Part shown: piece by piece, positions 1 to 9,596 of the stretch
Numbering within the stretch: position 1 is the stretch's first letter
Layout of the letters: every line of letters begins with the position of its first letter
NCBI RefSeq assembly: GCF_002896875.1
Contig: NZ_CP023278.1
Span: 434,001 to 498,000 of the forward strand
DNA length: 64,000 bases
Source: Nostoc sp. CENA543
Lineage (GTDB): Bacteria > Cyanobacteriota > Cyanobacteriia > Cyanobacteriales > Nostocaceae
Reading direction: 5' to 3'
The notes under the pieces: generated by a model
Databases searched by the model: none
Told to the model about the DNA's origin: nothing
Seen by the model: the letters and a program-made list of their open reading frames with translations, nothing else
Position numbers and translations under genes: made by a program

Positions 1-1
1 G

Positions 2-2320
2 GAAAGGCGTAAAGGCCCCGATATTTTTGTCGATTTGGCTTGGTGGCTACCTCGTTCTAAGTTCAAAACAGCTAATATTATTGGCCCTGACAGTTTTGAT
101 TATAAAGGTGAAGTAGGCTCAGGACTACTGCTTTATCAAATGGTGAATAATCGCATCAAAGATGAATTTAAATTATTGCCATCTATGAGTCATGAACAAT
201 TATATGAACAGGTGTTTTCTAGAAAATCTGTAACTTTATTGCCTTCTAAATACGACACATTTAATTTAACTGCTCTCGAATCATTATTCTCTGGCTGTCC
301 GACTGTGATCGGAACTGGGGCTGGGGTTGTGAGATTTTTACAAGAAAATTATCCTGATTTACCTTTAATAATTATAGATCCGAATGACATTTATTCATGT
401 ATTCCTTCTCTGATTGCATTATTAGATAATTATGATAACTATCGTTATCAATTAGTCGAATATTTATCTCATGCTAAACCAGAAATATCTGGCTTATCTG
501 TAGAAGCAATATACGAAAGTCAGCCAATATATGATAAATCTATGCGTAGTGAAACAGAAGACTGGTATTCTAGACTAATAAAACTTCAGGATGAACGCAG
601 ATTTTTGGCTACGACTAATTATATAAAAAAAGATATAGTAAGAAATTTGAAAAAGCAAATTAGCCCAGAAATTAAACGAGGATTAAAAAATATCAAATCT
701 TGGCGCATTAATCCTCAAAAATTTCTCAAAGAAAAGGTAAGGGCTATTTTAAGCAAGGATAATTATGAAAACCTCAAAATTGTGGATCAAGGGCTAAAAG
801 CACTATCTTTAGTTGATAGTTATCAATATATCTTCAATTTAGGTGAAAGCAATCAAAGCGAGTTAGCTGGTAAAGTTAGTAGTTGTTGGAATTTTGCTTC
901 TGAGCATCGGATTGACCGTGTGAGAATCTGGAGAGAGATTGCCAGATTAGAGATGCTCCAGGGTAATGATATAGTTGCTGCAACTTATCAGATTAGATGT
1001 ATGCGATCGCTTGGCTATGATTATTTTAATGATCTACCCAATGTCGTATCCATACTACAAGCCAATGGCTTTAGTCGAGAAGCACTAGCGGCTGAAGCTA
1101 TGTATGGAAACTCTCCAGATCAACATGAACGTTGTCAAGCAATAATCAATCAGGCTTTAGCAGACAACAAATTTAATCAAAAGTGGGAGTACGAATTTCT
1201 CGATGATCGGCGGACTTCTTCCAGCTATCGAGTTTCTATTATAGTTTCACTATACAATGCTGCTGCCAAACTCCCCTTATTTTTGCAAACACTAAAATTG
1301 CAAACGTTGATTCAAGCTGGTGCTGCTGAAGTAATTCTGGTTGATAGTGGTTCTCCTGGTGATGAATATCATGTATTCAAGCAGGTGATGGAATGTTTAG
1401 ATATTCCTATCCTGTATGCGCGATGTGCTGAACGAGAAACCATACAGAGTGCTTGGAATCGCGGAATTGACCTTGCTCGTTCACCATATTTGACTTTTTT
1501 AGGTGTTGATGAAACCATACTGCCTGAGTGTTTAGAAATCCTAGCAGCAGAATTAGATGCAGATCCGACATTAGATTGGGTACAAGCAAACAGTTTAGTA
1601 ACAAATGTTGATCAGCATGGCTCATGGATGAGCGATGTGATGGTTTATGATCGGACAGGTTATCAACAACATTTAGTTTATTTAGAAACATGTTACCTAT
1701 CGTGGGTAGGTGCGCTTTATCGTCGGTCTATTCATGATAGGTTCGGTTTCTATGATGCCACTTTTAGAGCAGCAGGAGACACAGAATTTAAGAGTCGCAT
1801 TTTGCCATTCATTAAAACTAAAGCCATACCTCAAACTTTGGGAGTTTTTCGTAACTATCCAGATGAGCGAACTACACAACATCCGAGAGCAGAGATAGAA
1901 GATTTACGCGCTTGGTATTTGCATCGGACTCTAGCTGGAGTTGAATATGCTTTTGCTAATCATAATCCCAAAGAAGCAGAGGACTTATTCTATCATTGTT
2001 TAAAATATCGCAAATCATACTGTCAACATTGGAGTACAGATGTAGAATATGCCTACAATGTAGGGCTTTTTATACAACAACAAGTACCAGACTCTTCAGT
2101 AATGAAATATTTACCAGGAACTAAAAAGTTACTGGATGCTTATAGATCATTAGACTGGATACCACAGCTTTCTAAATTCTTACCCGCTAATACCGTTATT
2201 TGCACAAATCGTGTGGTTAAAGAAATTGAGCAAGAACATCAAGGTATCGAACCTATGTACAAAATTTTTAATGATAATCGTCACGAACAGCACGCATTTT
2301 TGTGGTTTACTAACATTTAA
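2..2320 (+). CDS. Two-domain glycosyltransferase, 5' end cut by the window edge
   Basis: The reading frame is open from base 2 to the window edge, so the gene starts outside the window; the TTG at 35 is not a credible start because in-frame codons upstream (ERRKGPDIF...) read like family sequence. The N-terminal part resembles the end of a GT4-type domain: LLPSKYDTFNLTALES followed by a glycine-rich stretch fits the sugar-nucleotide binding end of GT-B enzymes. After a helical linker, a GT2 (GT-A) domain begins near base 1230 with a SIIVSLYNAA motif and continues through VDSGSPGDE and LGVDE, the last a DxD-like element. The protein probably adds two sugars to a surface glycan. It ends 32 bp before the FkbM methyltransferase gene on the same strand. 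The substrates are unknown. The class is fairly sure from motifs; the domain split is my reading. Confidence 0.75.
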   Translation, partial: ERRKGPDIFVDLAWWLPRSKFKTANIIGPDSFDYKGEVGSGLLLYQMVNNRIKDEFKLLPSMSHEQLYEQVFSRKSVTLLPSKYDTFNLTALESLFSGCPTVIGTGAGVVRFLQENYPDLPLIIIDPNDIYSCIPSLIALLDNYDNYRYQLVEYLSHAKPEISGLSVEAIYESQPIYDKSMRSETEDWYSRLIKLQDERRFLATTNYIKKDIVRNLKKQISPEIKRGLKNIKSWRINPQKFLKEKVRAILSKDNYENLKIVDQGLKALSLVDSYQYIFNLGESNQSELAGKVSSCWNFASEHRIDRVRIWREIARLEMLQGNDIVAATYQIRCMRSLGYDYFNDLPNVVSILQANGFSREALAAEAMYGNSPDQHERCQAIINQALADNKFNQKWEYEFLDDRRTSSSYRVSIIVSLYNAAAKLPLFLQTLKLQTLIQAGAAEVILVDSGSPGDEYHVFKQVMECLDIPILYARCAERETIQSAWNRGIDLARSPYLTFLGVDETILPECLEILAAELDADPTLDWVQANSLVTNVDQHGSWMSDVMVYDRTGYQQHLVYLETCYLSWVGALYRRSIHDRFGFYDATFRAAGDTEFKSRILPFIKTKAIPQTLGVFRNYPDERTTQHPRAEIEDLRAWYLHRTLAGVEYAFANHNPKEAEDLFYHCLKYRKSYCQHWSTDVEYAYNVGLFIQQQVPDSSVMKYLPGTKKLLDAYRSLDWIPQLSKFLPANTVICTNRVVKEIEQEHQGIEPMYKIFNDNRHEQHAFLWFTNI

Positions 2321-2352
2321 AATCAGTTAAAATTAACAAACATATTGCAATT

Positions 2353-3315
2353 ATGGGCATAAAAACTTGGCTCAAAACTCGACTACGCAGAGCATTAAAT
2401 CTACCGGAGTTAGAAGAAACTGTTCGTCAAATCCTTGTAGATACACTGACATTAAGCAGCTCCATCCATAAATTAAAAGATTCATCCAGCAGTGGAAAAG
2501 AGAACGAAGATCATCTCGATATTCTTCCATTAGAAGTGGATACTATCCGTTCATTTTTACTAGAGTTGATCGAGACGAGTCAACCAGGTTCAGTATTTAC
2601 TTGCCAAATCAATGGCATAAATATGTTAGCTCCTGTTGAACTATTGCGTTTATGCCCTCACTGTTTAAATCCTCAAGCAACACAAAAACTCAACTATTGG
2701 GTTGAGTCTCAGCAGTCTGAATGGTTATGTTCTCATTTACAACCTGGTGATGTTGCCCTTGATGTGGGTGCAGCTTTTGGAATCATTACTTTAGCTTTAT
2801 CAAAAGCAGTTGGGGAACAAGGTTCTGTTCATTCTTTTGAACCATCTAGAACAGCACAAAATCATCTCCAAAAACTCTTAGAACTAAATCATGTTCATAA
2901 TGTCACCTTGGTGAAATCAGCAATAGCTGATTTTCCTGGTTCTACAGAGTTTATTGAATATACTTCAGATAACGATTTATCTTGGGCTTCTGATACTTCC
3001 ACATTAGCATCACCAAATATTAATCCCACAATGAACCATCTACGTTATGCAGTAGATGTGACAACACTTGATGAATATATCACTACTAAAGGGATTAAAC
3101 CTAAAGCAATCAAAATAGATATTGAAGGGTTTGAACTTTATGCTTTACATGGTGGGAAAAATACACTGCAAAAGTTTTTACCCTATCTTTGTATTGACAT
3201 TCACAAGGATGTAAAAACAGGAGAATCTGCTTTGTTGGGAGTTGAACCATTTTTATCTGCTCTAGGATACAAGATGAAAATGGAAGGTCATGCACTCTAT
3301 TGTACACCTCAGTAA
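2353..3315 (+). CDS. FkbM-family SAM-dependent methyltransferase
   Basis: A 320-residue class I methyltransferase of the FkbM type, whose members usually O-methylate sugars or other small molecules. The SAM-binding motif is visible as ALDVGAAFGIITLAL near residue 135, followed by HSFEPS (acidic ribose-binding residue) and KIDIEGFE, a conserved FkbM motif, near residue 255. The N-terminus (residues 3-22, KTRLRRALNLPELEE core) is almost identical to that of the next gene although the catalytic domains belong to different families. No strong Shine-Dalgarno precedes the ATG. The context, between a glycosyltransferase and another methyltransferase, suggests modification of an exopolysaccharide or O-antigen sugar. 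Confidence 0.85.
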   Translation: MGIKTWLKTRLRRALNLPELEETVRQILVDTLTLSSSIHKLKDSSSSGKENEDHLDILPLEVDTIRSFLLELIETSQPGSVFTCQINGINMLAPVELLRLCPHCLNPQATQKLNYWVESQQSEWLCSHLQPGDVALDVGAAFGIITLALSKAVGEQGSVHSFEPSRTAQNHLQKLLELNHVHNVTLVKSAIADFPGSTEFIEYTSDNDLSWASDTSTLASPNINPTMNHLRYAVDVTTLDEYITTKGIKPKAIKIDIEGFELYALHGGKNTLQKFLPYLCIDIHKDVKTGESALLGVEPFLSALGYKMKMEGHALYCTPQ

Positions 3316-3369
3316 GTTAATATTTTGTACCCAATATGACAATAATTTAGTTAATTATAATTAACATCT

Positions 3370-4338
3370 ATGAAAATAAAAAACTGGATAAAAACTCGAC
3401 TACGCAGAGCATTAAACCTACCAGAACTAGAAGAGCAAATTCAGCAGATTAGCACTCTCACCAAAAGTTTAGTAGAATCTCAAAATAGTGACTATAAAAT
3501 TAATGAGTATTCCGGTAAATTTTTGATGGAATTAGACTATCCTCCATCCCGTGATTACCGACCAAGGTGGGGTTATACTCATCCTTTACATCAAGGTTTA
3601 ATAGATATTTTTAGTAAAAACTATCATGAGCATTGTGAAATATTTCACAGCTTGGTAAAACTGCAACCATTTCTTTTAAAAATTAATCCACAATTTTCCC
3701 ATGAGCATCCAGGCGAACCAGGATGGGTTGGTGGGCCTATAAATGCAATAGACACCGCTTTACTCTACTACTTCGTAAGTGAACTTAAACCGCGAACTTA
3801 TTTAGAAATTGGCTCTGGAGTTACTACACTATTCGCTGCCAGAGCTAAACGCGACCATAACTTAGCAACACGTATAGTCTCTATTGACCCAGAACCACGA
3901 GCTGCTGTTGATGCTGTCTGTGATGAAGTCATTAGAGCAGGATTAGAAACCACAGATTTATCAGTTTTTTTCAACCTAGAACCTGGGGACATCGTGTTTA
4001 TGGATGGCAGTCATCGCTCATTTATGAACTCAGATGTGACTGTATTCATGCTTGATGTACTACCAAAACTCAAGCCTGGTGTTGTCATCCATTTTCATGA
4101 CATTGTGCTGCCTTATGATTATCCAGAAATGTTTAGTGATTGGTATTGGAATGAGCAATATATTTTGGCCGCATACCTACTAGGAGCAGGAGATAAGGTG
4201 AAAATATTAATGCCATCTCGATTTATGTCAGATAGCTCTGAATTTAAACAAGCCATAGAACCAATTCTTCAAAATTGGCAAGGTTCTCCTGATGTGTGGC
4301 TATCTGGTGGTTCTCTTTGGTTTACACACGTTGGTTAA
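3370..4338 (+). CDS. Class I SAM methyltransferase (Methyltransf_24-like) with shared N-terminal tag
   Basis: A 322-residue protein. The central SAM-binding region reads YLEIGSGVTTLFAARA near residue 142, followed by IVSIDPEPR and VFMDGSH, which fit the Methyltransf_24 type often found in glycan clusters. HFHDIVLPYDYP near residue 242 is the typical His/Asp-containing strand. The first ~22 residues (MKIKNWIKTRLRRALNLPEL) copy the start of the upstream FkbM gene, and the DNA there is also nearly identical, so the two genes share a leader rather than a catalytic domain. The gene ends 12 bp before the convergent FG-GAP gene. It probably methylates a glycan sugar; the target is not readable from sequence. 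Confidence 0.8.
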   Translation: MKIKNWIKTRLRRALNLPELEEQIQQISTLTKSLVESQNSDYKINEYSGKFLMELDYPPSRDYRPRWGYTHPLHQGLIDIFSKNYHEHCEIFHSLVKLQPFLLKINPQFSHEHPGEPGWVGGPINAIDTALLYYFVSELKPRTYLEIGSGVTTLFAARAKRDHNLATRIVSIDPEPRAAVDAVCDEVIRAGLETTDLSVFFNLEPGDIVFMDGSHRSFMNSDVTVFMLDVLPKLKPGVVIHFHDIVLPYDYPEMFSDWYWNEQYILAAYLLGAGDKVKILMPSRFMSDSSEFKQAIEPILQNWQGSPDVWLSGGSLWFTHVG

Positions 4339-4350
4339 GTAGGAGAAATT

Positions 4351-5097
4351 TTACGGGTTAGGGGACATACCTTGCCAGCCAATGTTCACTCCCCCAGAGT
4401 TCATCAACCACGCGCCATTTTGGTTGGTAGAATAATTATGCCAGAGGATATCTAAATTGCCGTCTCTGTTAAAATCGCCTGTTCCCTGAATTTCCCAACC
4501 GGAAGGATTACCTGCCATGCTTTGCCAGCCAATATTTCTGCCACCAGAATTCATTAACCATGCGCCATTTTGGTTGGTAGAATAATTGTGCCAAAGGATA
4601 TCTAGATTCCCATCTCGGTTGAAATCTCCTGTCCCTTTTATTTCCCAGCCTGTAGGGTTGCTGGCCATACCTTGCCAACCGATATTCGCACCACTAGAGT
4701 TCATTAACCACGCACCATTTTGGTTGGTAGAATAATTATGCCAAAGGATGTCTAGATTTCCGTCTCGGTTGAAATCCCCTGTTCCTTGTATCTCCCAGCC
4801 TGTAGGGTTGCTGGCCATACTTTGCCAACCGATATTCGCGCCATTAGAGTTCATTAACCACGCACCATTTTGGTTAGTGGAGGTATTGTGCCAAAGGATG
4901 TCTACATTGCCATCCCGATTAAAGTCTCCTGTACCATTAATTTCCCAACCTGTAGGATTACTAGCCATACTTTGCCAGCCGATGTTCGCACCGTTGGAGT
5001 TCATCAACCACGCGCCATTTTGATTAGTGCTGGTATTATGCCAAAGGATATCTAGATTACCATCACGGTTGAAGTCACCAGTACCTTGAATTTGCCA
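4351..5097 (-). repeat. Five tandem 150-bp coding repeats (FG-GAP-like array, copy A)
   Basis: Five in-frame units of 150 bp (50 residues) encode the C-terminal propeller-like part of the PPC/FG-GAP protein. Units are similar but not identical in DNA, with differences at many third positions. The last unit lacks two residues and runs straight into the stop codon. Confidence 0.9.
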
Positions 5098-5862
5098 AGA
5101 TGAAAATCCAACGGGTTGAGGTGGCCCTGTTAACGAGAGAGTGTAGTTTGTATTCGTTCCTGAGCTTGGACTCACCCGAATGAAATAAGTAGCTGTGCCT
5201 AAAGTTTGGTTAATAGTGGCATTGCTACTAGTGTAGGCAGAACTGGAATACAGAGTATCATTAAAGTCAATATTACCGTTGCCATTAGCATCATAAATTA
5301 CACTTACTGTTACAGTATTTTGCGTTATCCCAGTGAGAGTAAGGCTAAAACTAGTATTAATAGGAAGATAAAACTGGTAAAAATCGTTGTTATCAGCTGT
5401 ACCAACAAACTCTGTAAACGTTCTTGTACCATACAGTGTACCAAGATTAAGCGCAGTATTCAGATTGTTGCCAGGATCGCTGGAAGTTGAGGGCGGTGCG
5501 GCAGTTGCCGTGAAATTTAGTGTATAGTTGGTATTCGTTCCTGAGCTTGGACTCACCCGAATGAAATAAGTAGCTGCGCCTAAAGTTTGGTTAATGGTGG
5601 CATTGCTACTAGTGTAGGCAGAGCTGGAATACAGAGTATCATTAAAGTCAATATTACCGTTGCCATTGGCATCATAAATTATACTTACTGTTACAGTATT
5701 TTGCGTTATACCACTGAGAATTAACCTGATGTGACTCGTTATATTTAAAGTAAATCTGTAGTAATCTAAATTATCAGCACTACCGACAAAATCAGTAATT
5801 TGAAAATTACTTAAATTGCTTATTAAATCAGCACTTGATAGTGTATTGTTAGGCTCAGGCAT
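4351..5862 (-). CDS. PPC-domain and FG-GAP/VCBS-type repeat protein
   Basis: A 503-residue protein without a recognisable signal peptide. Two copies of a bacterial pre-peptidase C-terminal (PPC) domain occupy residues ~10-120 and ~135-245, each with an acidic DANGNGNIDFNDT loop that looks calcium-binding. Five 50-residue repeats follow, with core GTGDFNRDGNLDILWHN, ending in GWQGMSPNP. The DFNRDGNLDI loop is the FG-GAP/VCBS calcium-loop pattern of beta-propeller proteins. There is no protease domain, so this is a binding or structural partner at most. The neighbouring upstream protease gene on the same strand carries the same repeats and ends with the same residues, pointing to duplication and exchange between the two. 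Extracellular location is inferred from the domains only. Confidence 0.8.
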   Translation of the reverse strand: MPEPNNTLSSADLISNLSNFQITDFVGSADNLDYYRFTLNITSHIRLILSGITQNTVTVSIIYDANGNGNIDFNDTLYSSSAYTSSNATINQTLGAATYFIRVSPSSGTNTNYTLNFTATAAPPSTSSDPGNNLNTALNLGTLYGTRTFTEFVGTADNNDFYQFYLPINTSFSLTLTGITQNTVTVSVIYDANGNGNIDFNDTLYSSSAYTSSNATINQTLGTATYFIRVSPSSGTNTNYTLSLTGPPQPVGFSSWQIQGTGDFNRDGNLDILWHNTSTNQNGAWLMNSNGANIGWQSMASNPTGWEINGTGDFNRDGNVDILWHNTSTNQNGAWLMNSNGANIGWQSMASNPTGWEIQGTGDFNRDGNLDILWHNYSTNQNGAWLMNSSGANIGWQGMASNPTGWEIKGTGDFNRDGNLDILWHNYSTNQNGAWLMNSGGRNIGWQSMAGNPSGWEIQGTGDFNRDGNLDILWHNYSTNQNGAWLMNSGGVNIGWQGMSPNP

Positions 5863-5990
5863 AACTAGTAAGCAGTCCTAAAGTATACCTATAATTTAAA
5901 ACTGCTTAAACCAGTAAGTCATCAGAATTTATACTATTAAATACGTATAAGTAAAGATGATCTCTAACTTTCGACTTTGCAATACCAGGA

Positions 5991-6737
5991 TTACGGGTTA
6001 GGAGACATACCTTGCCAACCGATGTTTGCACCACCAGAGTTCATTAGCCATGCACCATTTTGGTTGGCTGATGAATTGTGCCACAGAATATCTATGTTGC
6101 CGTCTTGATTAAAGTCTCCAGTACCATAGATATCCCAGCCTGCGGGGTTGCCAGCCATGCCTTGCCAACCGATATTTGCACCACCGGAGTTCATCAACCA
6201 TGCGCCATTTTGGTTAGTGGATGAGTTGTGCCAGAGGATATCTATGTGACCGTCGCGGTTAAAGTCTCCTGTGCCGTTGATTTCCCAGCCTGCGGGGTTG
6301 CCAGCCATGCCTTGCCAACCGATATTTGCACCACCGGAGTTCATCAACCATGCGCCATTTTGGTTAGTGGATGAGTTGTGCCAGAGGATATCTATGTGAC
6401 CGTCGCGGTTAAAGTCTCCTGTGCCGTTGATTTCCCAGCCTGCGGGGTTGCCAGCCATAGGTTGCCAACCGATATTTGCACCACCGGAGTTCATTAACCA
6501 CGCGCCATTTTGGTTGGTGGATGAGTTGTGCCAGAGAATATCTATGTGACCATCGCGGTTAAAGTCTCCAGTACCGTTGATTTCCCAGCCTGCGGGGTTG
6601 CCAGCCATAGGTTGCCAACCGATGTTTGCACCACCGGAGTTCATCAACCATGCGCCATTTTGGTTGGTGGATGAGTTGTGCCAGAGAATATCTATGTTGC
6701 CATCGCGGTTAAAGTCTCCTGTTCCCTCTATTTCCCA
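5991..6737 (-). repeat. Five tandem 150-bp coding repeats (FG-GAP-like array, copy B)
   Basis: Five 150-bp units end the protease gene. Units two and three from the 3' end are identical by eye over the whole period (about 6132-6300 against 6282-6450), including third positions, which indicates recent duplication or gene conversion. The final residues match those of copy A in the neighbouring gene. Confidence 0.9.
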
Positions 6738-9596
6738 TGTACCTGTAGATCCAACAATAGATAAAGAATAGTCGCCTTGACTACCGTTTGCTGCTCCAGC
6801 ACCTGTGAGGGGATTATAATTTCTAGCTTGAGAACTTGCACCGTTGACACCTATTAAATATTGAGTACCAGCAGTTACATTTATTTGAACAGCACTGCCT
6901 CTGGTGAAAGTATTTTCATCATTATTAAAGGCGATTTCTGTACCGTTACTATTGAAGACTCGTAAAAAGGTATCAGCACTATAAATTTCATTTGCTCTGG
7001 TTTGAATGGTTACTTGACCACTAATCGTAGGGGTAAAGCGATAGATATCAATATCGTTAGCACCTACGAAAAAGCCGTCGTCATAGCCGATATTTTCAAA
7101 AATGGTGGAGCCAATGGAGATATTTTTCACATTGCCACTGGTGGAGGTGTTATTGGATAGGATATTGGTTTGAGACAGTGGTAAGAGTCTACTAGTATAC
7201 TTATACTCTCCCGTGTCTCCTGATGAGCCACTACCAAGTTGAAAAGGATCAAAAGAGTCATTGCCATAGCCTGCTATGGCCACGAAGTAATCTGTATTAG
7301 CAGCAATTTGATAACGTAACAGTGAATCTAAAGATGACTCTGTTTCGTCGTCGTTAACAGCTAATAATCTGCCGTTTTTGTTGAAGATAAAGACGACTGT
7401 ATCCACTTTATCTGTGATTGTGGAATCGCTGTAAGAATCAATATCGATTTCTAAAATGCCGGCAGTGGGAGAATTGATCTTGATAAAGTCTACGTCGCGA
7501 TCGCCTACTTCAATAAACTCCCCAGTTGTAAAATTACTATCACCACCAATTACGCCTGGTGCTTTGATGCTGGGAAGTGGTCTGACGGAGCTATCTAGTG
7601 CCTGGGAGATGCTACCATTTTGGTCATTATTAAAAAACTGTACAATTAACTCATACTGACCACCTGTACCACTGGCAGAACGTCCACTGAGGTTGTTGGG
7701 ATTATAGGCAGAGTTTCGATAATCAGAAACACCAATATACAGAGTTTGCCCTCGTTCTACTCTTAAGCCAATGAAGCTATCAGTAGTGTGTCCATAATAG
7801 TAGGTGCGATCTCTAGGGTCTTGAAAAACTAAATTCGGATATCTGGAGTCTGTGAACTCTGTGTAAGCTAAGTTGTTATTAAACGCTAAAGCATCATCAT
7901 TTCTAAATAGCTCATTCCCACTAGCATCAAATACTCGTATGAATGAGTCAACAAAGTTGTTCTCATAAGGCGTATCAATATCAATGAGTAAAATCCCATT
8001 ATCTGGTGCAATTAGCTTGAAGATATCAACATCTGCTGCACCAATAGTAATTCTTTGGTCAGAGTTTTCAATGGGATCAGAGCCTAAAATCCCTGGGAAA
8101 GTCAAAGGTGCTAAATCTGTACCCAAATTGACCGGAACTGCTCCACTCAGAATACCATTGGGGTCAGAGTTGCTAAGTTGGAATTGTAGGGAATAATTAC
8201 CTGTAGCTGCTGCTACACCACTAGCAGCAACATTAGGATTATAGTTGCGATTGTTATTGCCACTTACACCTACATAATAAACCCCAGGATCGAGGGTAGC
8301 TGTAATGGTAGAAAATTTATTGCTGCCTACATCGTTGTTGAAAGCTATTTCTTGACCTGAAGAGTTAAACAGACGTAAAAGACTATCAAAATCTGCACGG
8401 TTTGTGGGATGAGAACTGAGTTGAATTGTAATTGTGCCACGTGATCGCACTTCAAATTTGATGATGTCAACATCTTTATTGCCCACATTGGTGGAAGTAC
8501 CATCAATGCCAATACTACCCAAAATAGGATTAATGGCAACAGTACCATCTAATATTGGGCCTAGTATAGCTCCCTGAATCGTGCCATTCGGGTCGCCACT
8601 GGGAGCAGTTTGTTGGAATCTCCTTTGAATTTCTTGGACTGCTTTATATATATTTAAACGAGGGTAGGAAACATTTGTATTAGCAACGTTATCGTTTTCA
8701 TCATCACCATCAAAAATAGTGTCTGCGGTTGAGCGCATAATCTGTACTACTTCTGATGGACTCAACAACCGTCCCCCAAATTGCATAGCAGCTTCCTGCA
8801 TCAGAGCTACTGCTCCCGCCACTATGGGAGATGCCATACTCGTTCCACCCATCCCCTCAATACGATTTCCAGGTACAGTGCTTCTAATTAAAGCTCCTGG
8901 TGCAAATATTGTGTTTGGAGCAACTAAGCGTTGAGAAAAACTAGTTATGCGATCTGCCCCTGTGGTATAGTCAATGCCTCCCGATCCCCATTGGAAGTTG
9001 CGATTAACTCCATCTTGCCAAACAGCACCTACAGATAAGGTACTAAAAATGGCTGGTGCGCCAACATTCTGATACTCGTTATTTTTAAAGTAGTTACCGG
9101 CAGCCGAGACAACGACAACTCCTAATTCTTCTAATCTTCTGACTTCATCCAAGTATATAAAACCAGCAGCCTGAGAAGCGGAAGTATAAAATCCACTTCC
9201 CAGTGACATATTAACAGCAACAATGTTGTAACGGTCTTTATTTGCGATTACCCACTGTAAAGCAGCTTCAGTAACTGTGTTAGGAGCGCCGCTTGCATCA
9301 TCAGGAAATACCTTTAAGCCTATGAGGTTGACATCAGGTGCAACTCCGATATTGGGATCTTCTGCCCCAACTGTACCTGCTACATGAGTACCGTGTCCAC
9401 TTACTCCCTCGTTAGGGTTATCATCTCTATAATAGAAATCCCAGCCAGTAACATAGTTATCATTTAACAGAGAGTGAGTCCGATCCAAGCCTGTATCAAT
9501 TACGGCTACCGTCATCCCACTACCATCAATTCCTGCAAAGCGTGAGTCATTACGTAGTTGAGTCAAACCAATCAGATTAAAAGCGGGGTTTGTCAT
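5991..9596 (-). CDS. Subtilisin-like serine protease with four PPC domains and FG-GAP repeats
   Basis: A 1201-residue S8 peptidase. The catalytic triad is visible: Asp34 in AVIDTGLDRT, His68 in GHGTHVAGT and Ser253 in GGTSMASPIVAGA, with the oxyanion Asn168 in SAAGN. Four PPC-type beta-sandwich domains follow at about residues 335-480, 480-670, 670-830 and 830-950. Five 50-residue FG-GAP-like repeats with GTGDFNRDG loops complete the protein. There is no N-terminal signal peptide or propeptide; the protein starts only about 33 residues before the catalytic Asp. Such leaderless cyanobacterial S8/PPC proteins must either act in the cell or be exported by a non-Sec route. The 128-bp gap to the downstream FG-GAP gene allows co-transcription. 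Confidence 0.9.
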   Translation of the reverse strand: MTNPAFNLIGLTQLRNDSRFAGIDGSGMTVAVIDTGLDRTHSLLNDNYVTGWDFYYRDDNPNEGVSGHGTHVAGTVGAEDPNIGVAPDVNLIGLKVFPDDASGAPNTVTEAALQWVIANKDRYNIVAVNMSLGSGFYTSASQAAGFIYLDEVRRLEELGVVVVSAAGNYFKNNEYQNVGAPAIFSTLSVGAVWQDGVNRNFQWGSGGIDYTTGADRITSFSQRLVAPNTIFAPGALIRSTVPGNRIEGMGGTSMASPIVAGAVALMQEAAMQFGGRLLSPSEVVQIMRSTADTIFDGDDENDNVANTNVSYPRLNIYKAVQEIQRRFQQTAPSGDPNGTIQGAILGPILDGTVAINPILGSIGIDGTSTNVGNKDVDIIKFEVRSRGTITIQLSSHPTNRADFDSLLRLFNSSGQEIAFNNDVGSNKFSTITATLDPGVYYVGVSGNNNRNYNPNVAASGVAAATGNYSLQFQLSNSDPNGILSGAVPVNLGTDLAPLTFPGILGSDPIENSDQRITIGAADVDIFKLIAPDNGILLIDIDTPYENNFVDSFIRVFDASGNELFRNDDALAFNNNLAYTEFTDSRYPNLVFQDPRDRTYYYGHTTDSFIGLRVERGQTLYIGVSDYRNSAYNPNNLSGRSASGTGGQYELIVQFFNNDQNGSISQALDSSVRPLPSIKAPGVIGGDSNFTTGEFIEVGDRDVDFIKINSPTAGILEIDIDSYSDSTITDKVDTVVFIFNKNGRLLAVNDDETESSLDSLLRYQIAANTDYFVAIAGYGNDSFDPFQLGSGSSGDTGEYKYTSRLLPLSQTNILSNNTSTSGNVKNISIGSTIFENIGYDDGFFVGANDIDIYRFTPTISGQVTIQTRANEIYSADTFLRVFNSNGTEIAFNNDENTFTRGSAVQINVTAGTQYLIGVNGASSQARNYNPLTGAGAANGSQGDYSLSIVGSTGTWEIEGTGDFNRDGNIDILWHNSSTNQNGAWLMNSGGANIGWQPMAGNPAGWEINGTGDFNRDGHIDILWHNSSTNQNGAWLMNSGGANIGWQPMAGNPAGWEINGTGDFNRDGHIDILWHNSSTNQNGAWLMNSGGANIGWQGMAGNPAGWEINGTGDFNRDGHIDILWHNSSTNQNGAWLMNSGGANIGWQGMAGNPAGWDIYGTGDFNQDGNIDILWHNSSANQNGAWLMNSGGANIGWQGMSPNP

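Noticed and set aside
4351-6737. Regular 150-bp repeats that might look like a CRISPR or satellite array
   Set aside because: They are in-frame coding units of 50 residues inside two proteins, with no spacers of unique sequence.
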